From positions 62,001 to 126,000 of the forward strand of contig NZ_LIPG01000005.1 of assembly GCF_001905505.1 (NCBI RefSeq): 64,000 nt of DNA, in the 5' to 3' direction. The notes under the pieces are model-generated. The model was not told the DNA's origin. It made no database searches and saw only the letters and a program-made list of their open reading frames with translations. Shown piece after piece: positions 8,913 to 16,630 of the stretch (positions within the stretch are counted from its first letter, which is position 1; each line of letters starts with the position of its first letter). This DNA comes from Streptomyces sp. CB02058 (lineage in GTDB: Bacteria; Actinomycetota; Actinomycetes; Streptomycetales; Streptomycetaceae). Both the position numbers and the translations under genes were made by a program.

Positions 8913-9536
8913 ATGCCCACGTCCGTGAACGTCGCCGTCATCTACTACTCCTCCACCGGCACCATCTCCACGATCGCCAAGGCCATCGCGAAGGACGCCG
9001 AGAACGCCGGTGCGCAGGTGCGCCTGCGCAAGGCCGCCGAGCTCGCCCCGCAGGCGGCCATCGACTCCAATCCGGCCTGGGCCGCCCATGCGAAGGAGAC
9101 CGCGGGCATCACCGAGGTCTCGCCCGACGACATGGTCTGGGCCGACGCGGTGATCTTCGGTACGCCCACCCGGTACGGCAACGTCACCGCCCAGCTCAAG
9201 CAGTTCCTGGACACCCTGGGAGGCCTCTGGCAGGCGGGGCAGCTCGCCGACAAGGTCTACAGCGGCTTCACCGCGAGCAGCACGGCCCACGGAGGCCAGG
9301 AGTCCACCCTGCTGGCGCTCTACAACACGATCCACCACTTCGGCGGCATCCTGGTCCCTCCCGGCTACACCGACGCCTCGAAGTTCGTGGACGGCAACCC
9401 GTACGGCACCTCCCACGTCTCGGGGCAGGGAGACATCCCCGTCGGCGAGCAGACCCTGACCGCGGCACGGGTCCAGGCCGAGCGCGTCGTCAAGTTCACC
9501 CGGGCCATCAAGGCCGGCCTCGCGGCTGAGAGCTGA
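8913..9536 (+). CDS. wrbA: NAD(P)H:quinone oxidoreductase, WrbA type
   Basis: FMN-dependent flavodoxin-fold enzyme that reduces quinones by two electrons and so limits semiquinone and oxygen radical formation. The N-terminal phosphate-binding loop YYSSTGTISTIA, the PTRYGNVTAQLKQFLD segment and the STAHGGQESTLLALYN segment match the WrbA family. Its 207 residues are the normal length. The ATG at 8913 has CCCGGAGGCC upstream. Only 10 bp separate it from the glutamate decarboxylase gene, so the two are probably cotranscribed. Confidence 0.92.
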   Translation: MPTSVNVAVIYYSSTGTISTIAKAIAKDAENAGAQVRLRKAAELAPQAAIDSNPAWAAHAKETAGITEVSPDDMVWADAVIFGTPTRYGNVTAQLKQFLDTLGGLWQAGQLADKVYSGFTASSTAHGGQESTLLALYNTIHHFGGILVPPGYTDASKFVDGNPYGTSHVSGQGDIPVGEQTLTAARVQAERVVKFTRAIKAGLAAES

Positions 9537-9546
9537 GGGCGCGCTC

Positions 9547-10971
9547 ATGCCACTCCACCAGGGTTCACACGGCAAGGGCATCCCCTCCGACGAGCACCGC
9601 CGGCTCGCCCTCAACCCGTTCTTCGGGGAGGCCGACCCCACGGCGCCGATGATCGCCGCGCCGCCGACGCACCAGCTCCCGGACGGCCCGCTGCCGCCGG
9701 CGACCGCCTACCGGCTCGTCCACGACGAGCTGATGCTCGACGGGAACTCCCGGCTCAACCTCGCGACCTTCGTCACCACCTGGATGGAACCCCAGGCCGG
9801 TGTGCTGATGGCCGAGTGCCGGGACAAGAACATGATCGACAAGGACGAGTACCCGCGCACCGCCGAGCTGGAGCGGCGCTGTGTGGCGATGCTCGCCGAT
9901 CTCTGGAACGCCCCGGATCCGGGGGCCGCGGTGGGCTGCTCGACCACGGGGTCGAGCGAGGCCTGCATGCTGGCCGGGATGGCGCTGAAGCGGCGCTGGT
10001 CGGCCAGGAACGCCGACCACTACCCGGGGACGGCTCGGCCCAATCTGGTGATGGGCGTCAATGTGCAGGTCTGCTGGGAGAAGTTCTGCACCTTCTGGGA
10101 GGTCGAGCCGCGCCTGGTGCCGATGGAGGGCGAGCGCTTCCATCTGGACCCGCAGGCGGCGGCCGAGCTCTGCGACGAGAACACCATCGGTGTGGTCGGC
10201 ATCCTCGGCTCGACCTTCGACGGTTCCTACGAGCCCGTCGCGGAGCTGTGCGCCGCGCTCGACGACCTCCAGGAGCGCACGGGCCTCGACATCCCGGTCC
10301 ATGTGGACGGGGCGTCCGGGGCGATGGTGGCACCGTTCCTCGACGAGGACCTGGTGTGGGACTTCCGGCTCCCGAGGGTCTCCTCGATCAACACCTCGGG
10401 GCACAAGTACGGCCTGGTCTACCCCGGCGTGGGCTGGGCCCTGTGGCGCTCACCCGCCGAGCTGCCCGAGGAGCTGGTCTTCCGGGTCAACTACCTGGGC
10501 GGCGACATGCCGACCTTCGCGCTGAACTTCTCCCGGCCCGGCGCCCAGGTGGTGGCGCAGTACTACACGTTCCTGCGGCTGGGCCGGGAGGGCTACCGGG
10601 CCGTGCAGCAGGCGGCCCGGGACATCGCGATGCGGCTCGCCGCGGGATTCGAGTCCCTGGAGGACTTCAGGCTGCTGACCCGGGGCGACGAACTCCCGGT
10701 GTTCGCGGTGACCACGAAGCCGGAGGTGAGGGCGTACGACGTCTTCGACGTGTCGAGGAGGCTGCGCGAGCGCGGCTGGCTGGTGCCCGCGTACACCTTC
10801 CCCGCCAACCGCCAGGACCTCTCGGTGCTGCGCGTCGTCTGCCGCAACGGCTTCTCCTCGGACCTCGCGGAGCTGCTGCTCGACGACCTGCGCGGGCTCC
10901 TGCCGGAACTGCGGGCCCAGGCGCACCCGTTGGACAGGGACCGGAGCAGCGCGACGGCCTTCCACCACTGA
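9547..10971 (+). CDS. gadB: Glutamate decarboxylase
   Basis: PLP-dependent group II decarboxylase converting glutamate to GABA with consumption of a proton, in the cytoplasm. The PLP-binding Lys is K287 in the SGHKYG context; the PLP-site Asp/Ala region HVDGASGAMVAPF is upstream of it. The end of the protein (SATAFHH) resembles the His-containing C-terminus of acid-tolerance enzymes, although autoinhibition is not shown here. Its 474 residues match the family. It sits 10 bp after wrbA, and no GABA antiporter gene is visible nearby, so a role in GABA catabolism or pH control cannot be distinguished. Confidence 0.93.
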   Translation: MPLHQGSHGKGIPSDEHRRLALNPFFGEADPTAPMIAAPPTHQLPDGPLPPATAYRLVHDELMLDGNSRLNLATFVTTWMEPQAGVLMAECRDKNMIDKDEYPRTAELERRCVAMLADLWNAPDPGAAVGCSTTGSSEACMLAGMALKRRWSARNADHYPGTARPNLVMGVNVQVCWEKFCTFWEVEPRLVPMEGERFHLDPQAAAELCDENTIGVVGILGSTFDGSYEPVAELCAALDDLQERTGLDIPVHVDGASGAMVAPFLDEDLVWDFRLPRVSSINTSGHKYGLVYPGVGWALWRSPAELPEELVFRVNYLGGDMPTFALNFSRPGAQVVAQYYTFLRLGREGYRAVQQAARDIAMRLAAGFESLEDFRLLTRGDELPVFAVTTKPEVRAYDVFDVSRRLRERGWLVPAYTFPANRQDLSVLRVVCRNGFSSDLAELLLDDLRGLLPELRAQAHPLDRDRSSATAFHH

Positions 10972-11003
10972 CCACCGGCGCGAAGACCCTGGGGCCCGGG
11001 GCC

Positions 11004-11591
11004 CTAGGTGAGCACCCCGACGAAGGGCTCGCCCTCGCCGGCGAAGGTGTACGCCCCGGCCTCGATCCGTGCGATCAGGCCGCGGGTCCACTCGGCACCC
11101 GCGTCCGCCGAGTGGACCCACATGTTCATGATCTCGCCGATGTGCCCGAGCGACTCGGGGCCCTCGGCGGGGGTGTAGTTCTCCGTGGCCGAGGCGCGCC
11201 AGCCCTCGATGGCGGTGACTCGCTCGCGCAGGAGCGCCACCGCCTCGGACCGTTCGAGGTCGACGATGAAGCCGATACCGGCGGACAGGACGTCCACGCT
11301 CCGGTCGTACGAGGTCAACGAGTCCCGCAGCAGGGCGAAGAACTCCCGGGTGCCCTGCTCGGTGATCTCGTACTCGGTGCGGGGCGGGCCGCCCGCCGTG
11401 GACGGGGCGGTCTCGTGCGCGAGGAGCAGTCCCTGCTTCGCCATCTGCTTGAGCGCGTGATAGATCGACCCCGGCTTGGCGTTGGACCACTCGTGGGCGC
11501 CCCAGAACTCCAGGTCGTTGCGCACTTGGTAGCCGTGCGCGCGGCCGTGCTGCCGGACGGCGCCCAGAACCAGGAGTCGGATCGCGGACAT
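11004..11591 (-). CDS. PadR family transcriptional regulator
   Basis: N-terminal winged helix typical of PadR (AIRLLVLGAVRQHGRAHGYQVRNDL, followed by GSIYHALKQMAKQGLL) and a C-terminal PadR_C-like helical region for dimerisation or ligand binding. It probably binds a palindromic operator near its own operon. The ATG at 11591 is preferred over 11600 because the family begins at M-S-A-I-R-L. It lies 18 bp downstream of the DinB-family gene on the same strand, which suggests a two-gene operon in which the regulator may control the DinB protein. Ligand unknown. Confidence 0.88.
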   Translation of the reverse strand: MSAIRLLVLGAVRQHGRAHGYQVRNDLEFWGAHEWSNAKPGSIYHALKQMAKQGLLLAHETAPSTAGGPPRTEYEITEQGTREFFALLRDSLTSYDRSVDVLSAGIGFIVDLERSEAVALLRERVTAIEGWRASATENYTPAEGPESLGHIGEIMNMWVHSADAGAEWTRGLIARIEAGAYTFAGEGEPFVGVLT

Positions 11592-11609
11592 ACCACCCAC
11601 CCTATGTAC

Positions 11610-12206
11610 TCAACTCACGCCAGCGTAGCCCGCCTCCTCGGCGACCAGATCGAGGGCCGACCTGCCGTCCAGCGACTCGCGGACGATGTCGGCGTGCCCC
11701 GCGTGGCGGCCGAATTCCTCGACGAGATGCAGCAGCATCCAGCGCATGGAGCAGCGCCCGTCCTCGGGGAACCAGGGAGCCGGGGGCAGCGGGAAGGTGT
11801 CGTCCATGCTGTCGACCTCGTGGCGGACGAATGCCTCGGTCTCGGCGGCGGTCTTCGCCCAGAACTCCAGCATCCGCGGCACCGTCTCGTCGCCGACCAG
11901 CCGGAAGCCGTCGCCCCAGGTCTCCTGGGTCCGCTGCTTCTCGTTCGGACGCTGCTGCGCCAGGCGCAGCCAGTTGAGCTCCATCTCGGCGGTGTGCTTG
12001 AGCAGCCCGGACAGGGAGCACCCGCTCGCGCTGGGACGGCTCGCCGCCTGCTCCTCCGTGAGGCCGAGCACCGAGCGCCGGATCGCCCCGCGCTGGGCCT
12101 CGACGAACGCGAGGAGCGCGCCGCGCTCGTCTCCGGGAGCCTCTGCGGGAACGTGAGTGACCATGGTGTCCGCCTTCATCCGTACGTCGTGTGTGCCGAA
12201 CGCCAA
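11610..12206 (-). CDS. DinB family protein (DUF664)
   Basis: Four-helix-bundle DinB/YfiT-like protein; members bind a metal through three His and include mycothiol- or bacillithiol-dependent transferases. Visible candidate ligands are the His in LLKHTAEMELNWL, the His in RWMLLHLVEEFGRHAGHADIVRE and a further His in that stretch, which fits the family's triad. Residues 1-13 may be overcalled: an ATG at residue 14 (MVTHVPAEAP) is a good alternative. It is cotranscribed with the PadR gene. A thiol-S-transferase role is inference from the family. Confidence 0.82.
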   Translation of the reverse strand: MAFGTHDVRMKADTMVTHVPAEAPGDERGALLAFVEAQRGAIRRSVLGLTEEQAASRPSASGCSLSGLLKHTAEMELNWLRLAQQRPNEKQRTQETWGDGFRLVGDETVPRMLEFWAKTAAETEAFVRHEVDSMDDTFPLPPAPWFPEDGRCSMRWMLLHLVEEFGRHAGHADIVRESLDGRSALDLVAEEAGYAGVS

Positions 12207-12254
12207 CGTACGAACCCATCAGGACGGATCGTGACCTGTATCGCGGGCCCCCGA

Positions 12255-12300
12255 CTCAGCGGCGCCCGGCCGCCCTGACGCCGAGCGGCCGGCGCCTCAG
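12255..12300 (-). terminator. Imperfect hairpin at end of aldehyde dehydrogenase gene
   Basis: CTCAGCGGCGCCCGGCCGC (12255-12273) pairs with GCGGCCGGCGCCTCAG (12285-12300) except for one bulged base. The distal arm overlaps the stop codon of the dehydrogenase gene, so it lies where a minus-strand terminator is expected. Confidence 0.55.
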
Positions 12301-13754
12301 AAGGGGAAGACCGTCCGTCCGTGCTGCACCGAGATCCACTTCCAGGTGGTGAACGCCTCGACGGCGGACTCCCCGTTCATCCGGCCCAGGCCCGACCTCT
12401 TCTCGCCGCCGAACGCGACGAGCGGGTCGTCCTGCACGGTCCCGCCGTTGACGTGGAACATCCCGCCGGTGATGCGCCGGGCGAACCGCACACCGCGCTC
12501 GGCATCCGCCGTGTGCACGGCGCCGCTCAGGCCGTAGGGACTGTCGTTGACGATCCGGACGGCCTCGTCCTCGCCGTCGAAGGGCATCAGCAGCGCCACG
12601 GGGCCGAAGATCTCCTGCTTCAGCAGCGGTGAGTCCTCGGGCAGCCCGGTCAGCACGGTCGGTTCCACGAGATTGCCGCGCGCACGGCCCCGTACGAGCG
12701 CGGTGGCTCCGTCGGCGATCGCCCCGTCGACCAGCGCGGTGAGCGCCTCCGCCTGGAACTCGCTGATGACCGGGCCGATGCGGGTCTCCGGGTCGCGCGG
12801 ATCGCCCGTCCGGAGGCCGGCCACCTCCGCGGTGAAGCGCTCGGTGAACTCCGCCTCCACGGACCGGTCCACCAGGATGCGGTTGGCGGCCATGCTGACC
12901 TGGCCCTGGAACAGGAAACGGCTGTGGACGGCCGCCCGGACGGCGTGGTCGAGGTCGGCGTCCTCCAGCACCACCAGGGCGCTGTTGCCGCTCAGTTCGA
13001 GGATGGTCCTCTTGAAGAGCCCGGCCGCGATCGCCGCGACATGACGGCCGACCCGGTCGGAGCCGGTGAACGAGATCACCTTGGGCACGGGGTGGTCGAT
13101 GAAGGTGTCACCGATCTCGGCGCTGTCGGTGATCAGGACGTTCAGCAGCCCGGCGGGCAGCCCCGCGTCCTCGAAGATCCGGGCGACCAGCCCGCCGCCC
13201 GCTATCGGGGCGTTCTGATGGGGCTTGACCACGACCGCGTTCCCGAGGGCCAGGGCCGGGGCGACGGTCTTCATCGTCACCAGGAAGGGGAAGTTGAAGG
13301 CACTGATCACGCCCACCACCCCGACGGGAAGGCGGTAGACGCGGTTCTCCTTGCCGTCCGCGAGCGAGGGCAGCAGCCGTCCCATGACACCGAGTGCCTG
13401 TCCGGCCGCCTCGCGCAGGAAACGCAGCGCCGCATTCACCTCGTACTCGGCCCTGAAGCGGGTGCCGCCGAGCTCGTCGATGATCAGCTCGACGATTTCG
13501 CCGGAGCGTTCCTCGACGAGCCGCGCGGCGTTCTCCAGAACGGCCCGGCGCTCATAGGGACTGACCGCCGCCCATTCCGGCTGGGCTCGCTCGGCCGCGC
13601 GGTAGGCGAGGTCCGCCTCGGCCGCGGTGGCGACGGTGATCGAGCAGAGTTTCTCGCCGTTGTAGGGATTGAAATCAATGATGTCCCACGAACCGCTACC
13701 GGTCAGCCACTCGCCGTCGATGTACTGGTGGGCCAGTTCACTGGGGAAGGACAT
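12297..13754 (-). CDS. Aldehyde dehydrogenase family protein, catalytic Cys replaced by Ser
   Basis: NAD(P)-dependent ALDH fold of 485 residues, closest in motif style to benzaldehyde/vanillin dehydrogenases. The cofactor-domain segment SAFNFPFLVTMKTVAPALALGN, the FTGSDRVGR segment and the general-base Glu in LELSGNSALVV are present. At the nucleophile position the family reads GQ-I/V-C-M, whereas here it is GQVSMAANRI with an AGC codon at 12894-12896 (residue 287). A Ser enzyme could keep esterase-like activity but should be poor at aldehyde oxidation. The downstream ENP-type region is GPVALLMPF. It stands alone, followed by its own hairpin. The DUF5753 regulator gene lies 54 bp upstream. 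Confidence 0.88.
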   Translation of the reverse strand: MSFPSELAHQYIDGEWLTGSGSWDIIDFNPYNGEKLCSITVATAAEADLAYRAAERAQPEWAAVSPYERRAVLENAARLVEERSGEIVELIIDELGGTRFRAEYEVNAALRFLREAAGQALGVMGRLLPSLADGKENRVYRLPVGVVGVISAFNFPFLVTMKTVAPALALGNAVVVKPHQNAPIAGGGLVARIFEDAGLPAGLLNVLITDSAEIGDTFIDHPVPKVISFTGSDRVGRHVAAIAAGLFKRTILELSGNSALVVLEDADLDHAVRAAVHSRFLFQGQVSMAANRILVDRSVEAEFTERFTAEVAGLRTGDPRDPETRIGPVISEFQAEALTALVDGAIADGATALVRGRARGNLVEPTVLTGLPEDSPLLKQEIFGPVALLMPFDGEDEAVRIVNDSPYGLSGAVHTADAERGVRFARRITGGMFHVNGGTVQDDPLVAFGGEKRSGLGRMNGESAVEAFTTWKWISVQHGRTVFPF

Positions 13755-13808
13755 TCAATCCCTTACTGCAGGCGCAGACTCCTGTGGGTACGTCATCGTA
13801 CTGGGGAA

Positions 13809-14672
13809 TCAGGTGAGTTGAAGGAGTCCGCGGAGAAGATCCCGGCTCTCCTCCGGCCCCGGACTGTCCTCGTGGAGCCGCACCATGGCCTTTTCGTACT
13901 GGGCGACTTCCTCGGCCTTGTCCAGATAGAGCGCACTTGTCAGCTGCTCCAGATAGACGATGTCCGACAGATCGGATTCCGGAAAACGCAGCATCGTGAA
14001 TGCCCCGCTCTCTCCGGCATGACCACCGAAACTGAAGGGCATCACCTGAAGGGTGATGTTCGGCTGCTCCGACATGTCGATCAGATGCCGCAGTTGTGCC
14101 CGCATCACATCGCGTCCGCCGTAGGGACGGCGCAGCGCGGCCTCGTCGAGCACGGCGTGGAAGCGGGGGGCCTGCTCGGAGACCAGCGCCTTCTGGCGCG
14201 CCAGCCGCAGCGCGACCCTGCGGTCGATCTCGGCCGCCGGAGCTCCGGGCATGCCGCGCGCGACCACGGCATGGGCGTAGGCCTCGGTCTGCAGCAGCCC
14301 GTGGACGAACTGCACCTCGTAGATCCGGATGAGCGAGGCCGCCCCCTCCAGACCGATGTATGTCTGGAACCAGCCGGGCAGCACATCGCCGTAACTGTGC
14401 CACCAGCCCGCCACGTTGGCCTCACGGGCCAGGCCGAGGAGGGAGCCGCGCTCCGCCTCGTCCGTGACGCCGTACAGCGTGAGCAGGTCCTCGACGTCCC
14501 TGGCCTTGAAGCTCACCCGTCCCAACTCCATGCGGCTGATCTTCGATTCGGAGGCGCGGATGGAGTAGCCGGCCGCCTCACGGGTGATGCCGCGCGATTC
14601 GCGCAGGCGCCTGAGCTGTGAGCCCAGCAGGATGCGCCGCACCACAGAACCACTCGACTCGCCTGCCGACAC
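13809..14672 (-). CDS. XRE family regulator with DUF5753 domain (WhiJ-like)
   Basis: Residues ~15-70 form a Cro/C1 helix-turn-helix (LGSQLRRLRESRGITREAAG, then SESKISRMELGRVSF). The rest is a DUF5753 domain with the hallmark GWWHSYGDVLPGWFQTYIGLE and EVQFVHGLLQTEAYA. In Streptomyces such proteins pair with a DUF397 protein and often a GHKL ATPase, as at the whiJ and abaA loci, and influence development and antibiotic production. Both partners are adjacent here: an ATPase gene divergently and a DUF397 gene just beyond. The likely operator is the 18-bp motif found in both promoter regions. Start ATG at 14672. Confidence 0.88.
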   Translation of the reverse strand: MSAGESSGSVVRRILLGSQLRRLRESRGITREAAGYSIRASESKISRMELGRVSFKARDVEDLLTLYGVTDEAERGSLLGLAREANVAGWWHSYGDVLPGWFQTYIGLEGAASLIRIYEVQFVHGLLQTEAYAHAVVARGMPGAPAAEIDRRVALRLARQKALVSEQAPRFHAVLDEAALRRPYGGRDVMRAQLRHLIDMSEQPNITLQVMPFSFGGHAGESGAFTMLRFPESDLSDIVYLEQLTSALYLDKAEEVAQYEKAMVRLHEDSPGPEESRDLLRGLLQLT

Positions 14673-15010
14673 TGGCTTCCGACCCTCCCCATCGCTTCCC
14701 GTACCTCGGAGCTCCCCCGAACCCCGGAGGCGGATTCTGCCACCAAAACGCTTCAGCCCGTACTCATTCGATTACAGAGATGGCAAGACTTTCCGAAAGC
14801 TCCAAAACTATGAAGCGGAAGAAATGAGTCCGAACCGGCACGCTACCGGGCAGGTCCGGCGCGTGCACGTGCATCTGCCCTTGCATCTGCCGTACGCATT
14901 CGGAACCATGGTCCTCGCGCACCTGCGTTCTCGTTCGTGTTGTGCCGCTGTGACCGCAGTGCCCGCCAGAAGCAGTGCCGCTACAGCCGCGAATCCCGGG
15001 AGTGCCTCGC
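14673..15010. promoter_or_regulatory. Divergent promoter region of DUF5753 regulator and ATPase genes
   Basis: A 338-bp gap without a supportable gene. It has an A+T-richer stretch around 14755-14825, unusual for this genome, which fits promoters firing both ways. It contains the 18-bp shared motif at 14861-14878 and a direct repeat TGCATCTGCC at 14870-14879 and 14882-14891. Confidence 0.6.
14861..14878 (+). promoter_or_regulatory. 18-bp motif shared with the DUF397 promoter (candidate operator)
   Basis: GCGTGCACGTGCATCTGC here is identical on the opposite strand at 15920-15937. It includes the palindromic core GTGCAC/GCACGTGC. Relative to the ATPase and DUF397 genes the two copies have the same orientation, upstream of each start. 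The likely ligand is the DUF5753 regulator; this is inference. Confidence 0.55.
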
Positions 15011-15571
15011 ATGGGGACGAATGGATCGACGATGCTCGAGCCGTTACGGCAGGGGCTTCCCCCCGCCGACCTCTCGGCGGTCGCCGGCTCGGCCTCCTGC
15101 ACGCTGCCGGCCCGGTACGAAGCGGTGGGCGGGGCACGGAAGTTCACCCGTACGACGCTGAACTCGTGGGACCTCGGCGACCGCTTCGACGATGTCGCGC
15201 TGGTCGTGTCCGAGCTGGTCACCAACGCGCTGCGGCACGCCCTTCCGGCCGACTGCCCGAGGGAGCGGCACGACTCCTCCGTACGGCTGCACCTCATGCG
15301 CTGGACCTCCCGGCTGGTGTGTGCGGTGCGCGACCCCAGTGAGAAGAGCCCTGTCGCGGGCGAGGCGGCCGATTCGGCCGAGTCCGGCCGGGGGCTGTTC
15401 CTGGTCGAGTCGTTCAGCGACGGCTGGGGCTGGTACCCCTCCCCCGTGCCCGCCGGGGACACTCCACCCGACGGTGGACTCGGCAAGGTGGTCTGGGCAC
15501 TCTTCCGGCTGACGGACCATCCGGCACCGGAGCGTCCGGTTCCGGCCGACGCGTACACCGAGCACCTGTAG
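15011..15571 (+). CDS. GHKL-fold ATP-binding protein (anti-sigma-factor-like)
   Basis: A 186-residue protein of the SpoIIAB/RsbW-like HATPase group that is very numerous in Streptomyces. The N-box is in VVSELVTNALRHA and the G1-like ATP lid in ESGRGLFLVESFSDGWG. No sigma-factor or anti-anti-sigma gene is adjacent, so it probably acts with the DUF5753/DUF397 pair or on a distant target. The frame opens at 14975, but the ATG at 15011 (MGTNGSTMLEPLRQG) is a better start because the upstream part lies in the promoter region. It is divergent from the regulator gene. Confidence 0.8.
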   Translation: MGTNGSTMLEPLRQGLPPADLSAVAGSASCTLPARYEAVGGARKFTRTTLNSWDLGDRFDDVALVVSELVTNALRHALPADCPRERHDSSVRLHLMRWTSRLVCAVRDPSEKSPVAGEAADSAESGRGLFLVESFSDGWGWYPSPVPAGDTPPDGGLGKVVWALFRLTDHPAPERPVPADAYTEHL

Positions 15572-15601
15572 GACGCCGCACCCCGGACCGGTGTGCGGCG
15601 T

Positions 15602-15844
15602 TCAGCCGCCCGCGACGAGGTGGTCGAACTCCCCGTCCTTGACGCCCAGCAGGAGCGCCTCTATCTCGGCCGGCGTATAGACGAGCGCGGGCCCGTCCGG
15701 GTGGCGCGAGTTCCGCATCGCCACATTTCCGCCGGGCAGTTTCGCGAACTCCACGCAGGACCCCTGGGAGTTGCTGTGTCTGCTCTTCTGCCAGACGACT
15801 CCGCGAAGCTCTGTGGCCGCCATGCCGTTGTACACGTGGTGCAC
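15602..15844 (-). CDS. DUF397 domain protein
   Basis: An 80-residue protein almost entirely made of the DUF397 domain (VVWQKSRHSNSQGSCVEFAKLPGG, then VAMRNSRHPDGPALVYT). DUF397 proteins are found nearly only in actinomycetes next to DUF5753 XRE regulators, and the pair has been compared with toxin-antitoxin systems. The GTG at 15844 (VHHVYNGMAATEL) is chosen because GGGGAG precedes it. The frame from 15865 would begin inside that ribosome site. It converges with the ATPase gene, 30 bp apart. Confidence 0.88.
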   Translation of the reverse strand: MHHVYNGMAATELRGVVWQKSRHSNSQGSCVEFAKLPGGNVAMRNSRHPDGPALVYTPAEIEALLLGVKDGEFDHLVAGG

Positions 15845-15919
15845 AGGACGCTCCCCGAGTTGCAAGGTGCAAGTGTCAACTAGCTCGGATCATAGCTGTG
15901 TTCATATGCCAATGCATGA

Positions 15920-15937
15920 GCAGATGCACGTGCACGC
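15920..15937 (-). promoter_or_regulatory. Second copy of the 18-bp motif, upstream of DUF397 gene
   Basis: Reads GCGTGCACGTGCATCTGC on the minus strand, 76 bp upstream of the DUF397 start and in the same orientation relative to transcription as the copy before the ATPase gene. A TATGAT hexamer occurs downstream on the minus strand, compatible with a -10 box. Confidence 0.5.
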
Positions 15938-16117
15938 GGGGTGCGCACGCGATTACAGTTTTCCCCCGGATCCGCTCACCGTGTTCCCCGTTCCCCCGCT
16001 TCTCTGAGGAAGAGACGAACGGCACGCCAATTTGGCTCCCGTTCAACGGAGTTGCTCTTGTACCCCCTGATAGCTTGGCGCCGTCTTTCGGCCGTGAATC
16101 AGTAAGGGGAACTCCAC

Positions 16118-16621
16118 ATGGGCCACTCGGGCCACATGGACCGGCTTCCGCGCACCGGCGCCCTGATCTCCGCCGCTCTCGTCGCCGCGGTCACGCTGAC
16201 CGCATGCGGCAGTGGTGACGAATCCGACGACGCCCCGTCCTCCGCCGGGTCCGGCGCCTCGCGGAGCACCACTCCCTCCCACGACGGCGCGGACGAGGGT
16301 GCCGGCCGTGCGGAGGCCACGGCGCTGGAAGGCACCTGGGCGGGTGAGTCCGACGGCAACCCCATCGCCCTTTCGGTCAGTTCCGGCAAGGTGGGCCTCG
16401 TCGCCGACCAGCACGTCTGCGGGGGCGAGGTGAAGGACATGGGCGAGGTGACGCTCGTGCTGAAGTGCATCGACGGGAACACCGACCGTGCCATGGGGAC
16501 CGTGAAGTCCAACGACGGCAAGAAGCTCGTCGTCTCCTGGGAGGCCGGAGGCGAGGACACCCTGACCAAAGCGCCCTCGGGCACGTTGCCGCCGGGCCTG
16601 CCGGAGCCCCCCAGCCCCTGA
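16118..16621 (+). CDS. Small putative lipoprotein
   Basis: A 167-residue exported protein. The signal peptide has a basic start (DRLPRTG), a hydrophobic core (ALISAALVAAVTL) and the lipobox LTAC followed by GSGDESDD, so the mature Cys should be lipidated. A Ser/Asp-rich linker is followed by a short beta-rich domain (GTWAGESDGNPIALSVSSGK). Two Cys in the domain could form a disulfide. I do not recognise the domain. The ATG at 16118 has TAAGGGGA upstream; an ATG at 16136 (MDRLPRTG) is possible. It converges with the FUSC gene, 9 bp apart. Confidence 0.8.
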   Translation: MGHSGHMDRLPRTGALISAALVAAVTLTACGSGDESDDAPSSAGSGASRSTTPSHDGADEGAGRAEATALEGTWAGESDGNPIALSVSSGKVGLVADQHVCGGEVKDMGEVTLVLKCIDGNTDRAMGTVKSNDGKKLVVSWEAGGEDTLTKAPSGTLPPGLPEPPSP

Positions 16622-16630
16622 CGCCCCGGC

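Noticed and set aside
10986..11010. Terminator between gadB and the PadR gene
   Set aside because: CCTGGGGCCCGGGGCCCTAGG is nearly palindromic but leaves almost no loop and overlaps the PadR stop; too weak to list.
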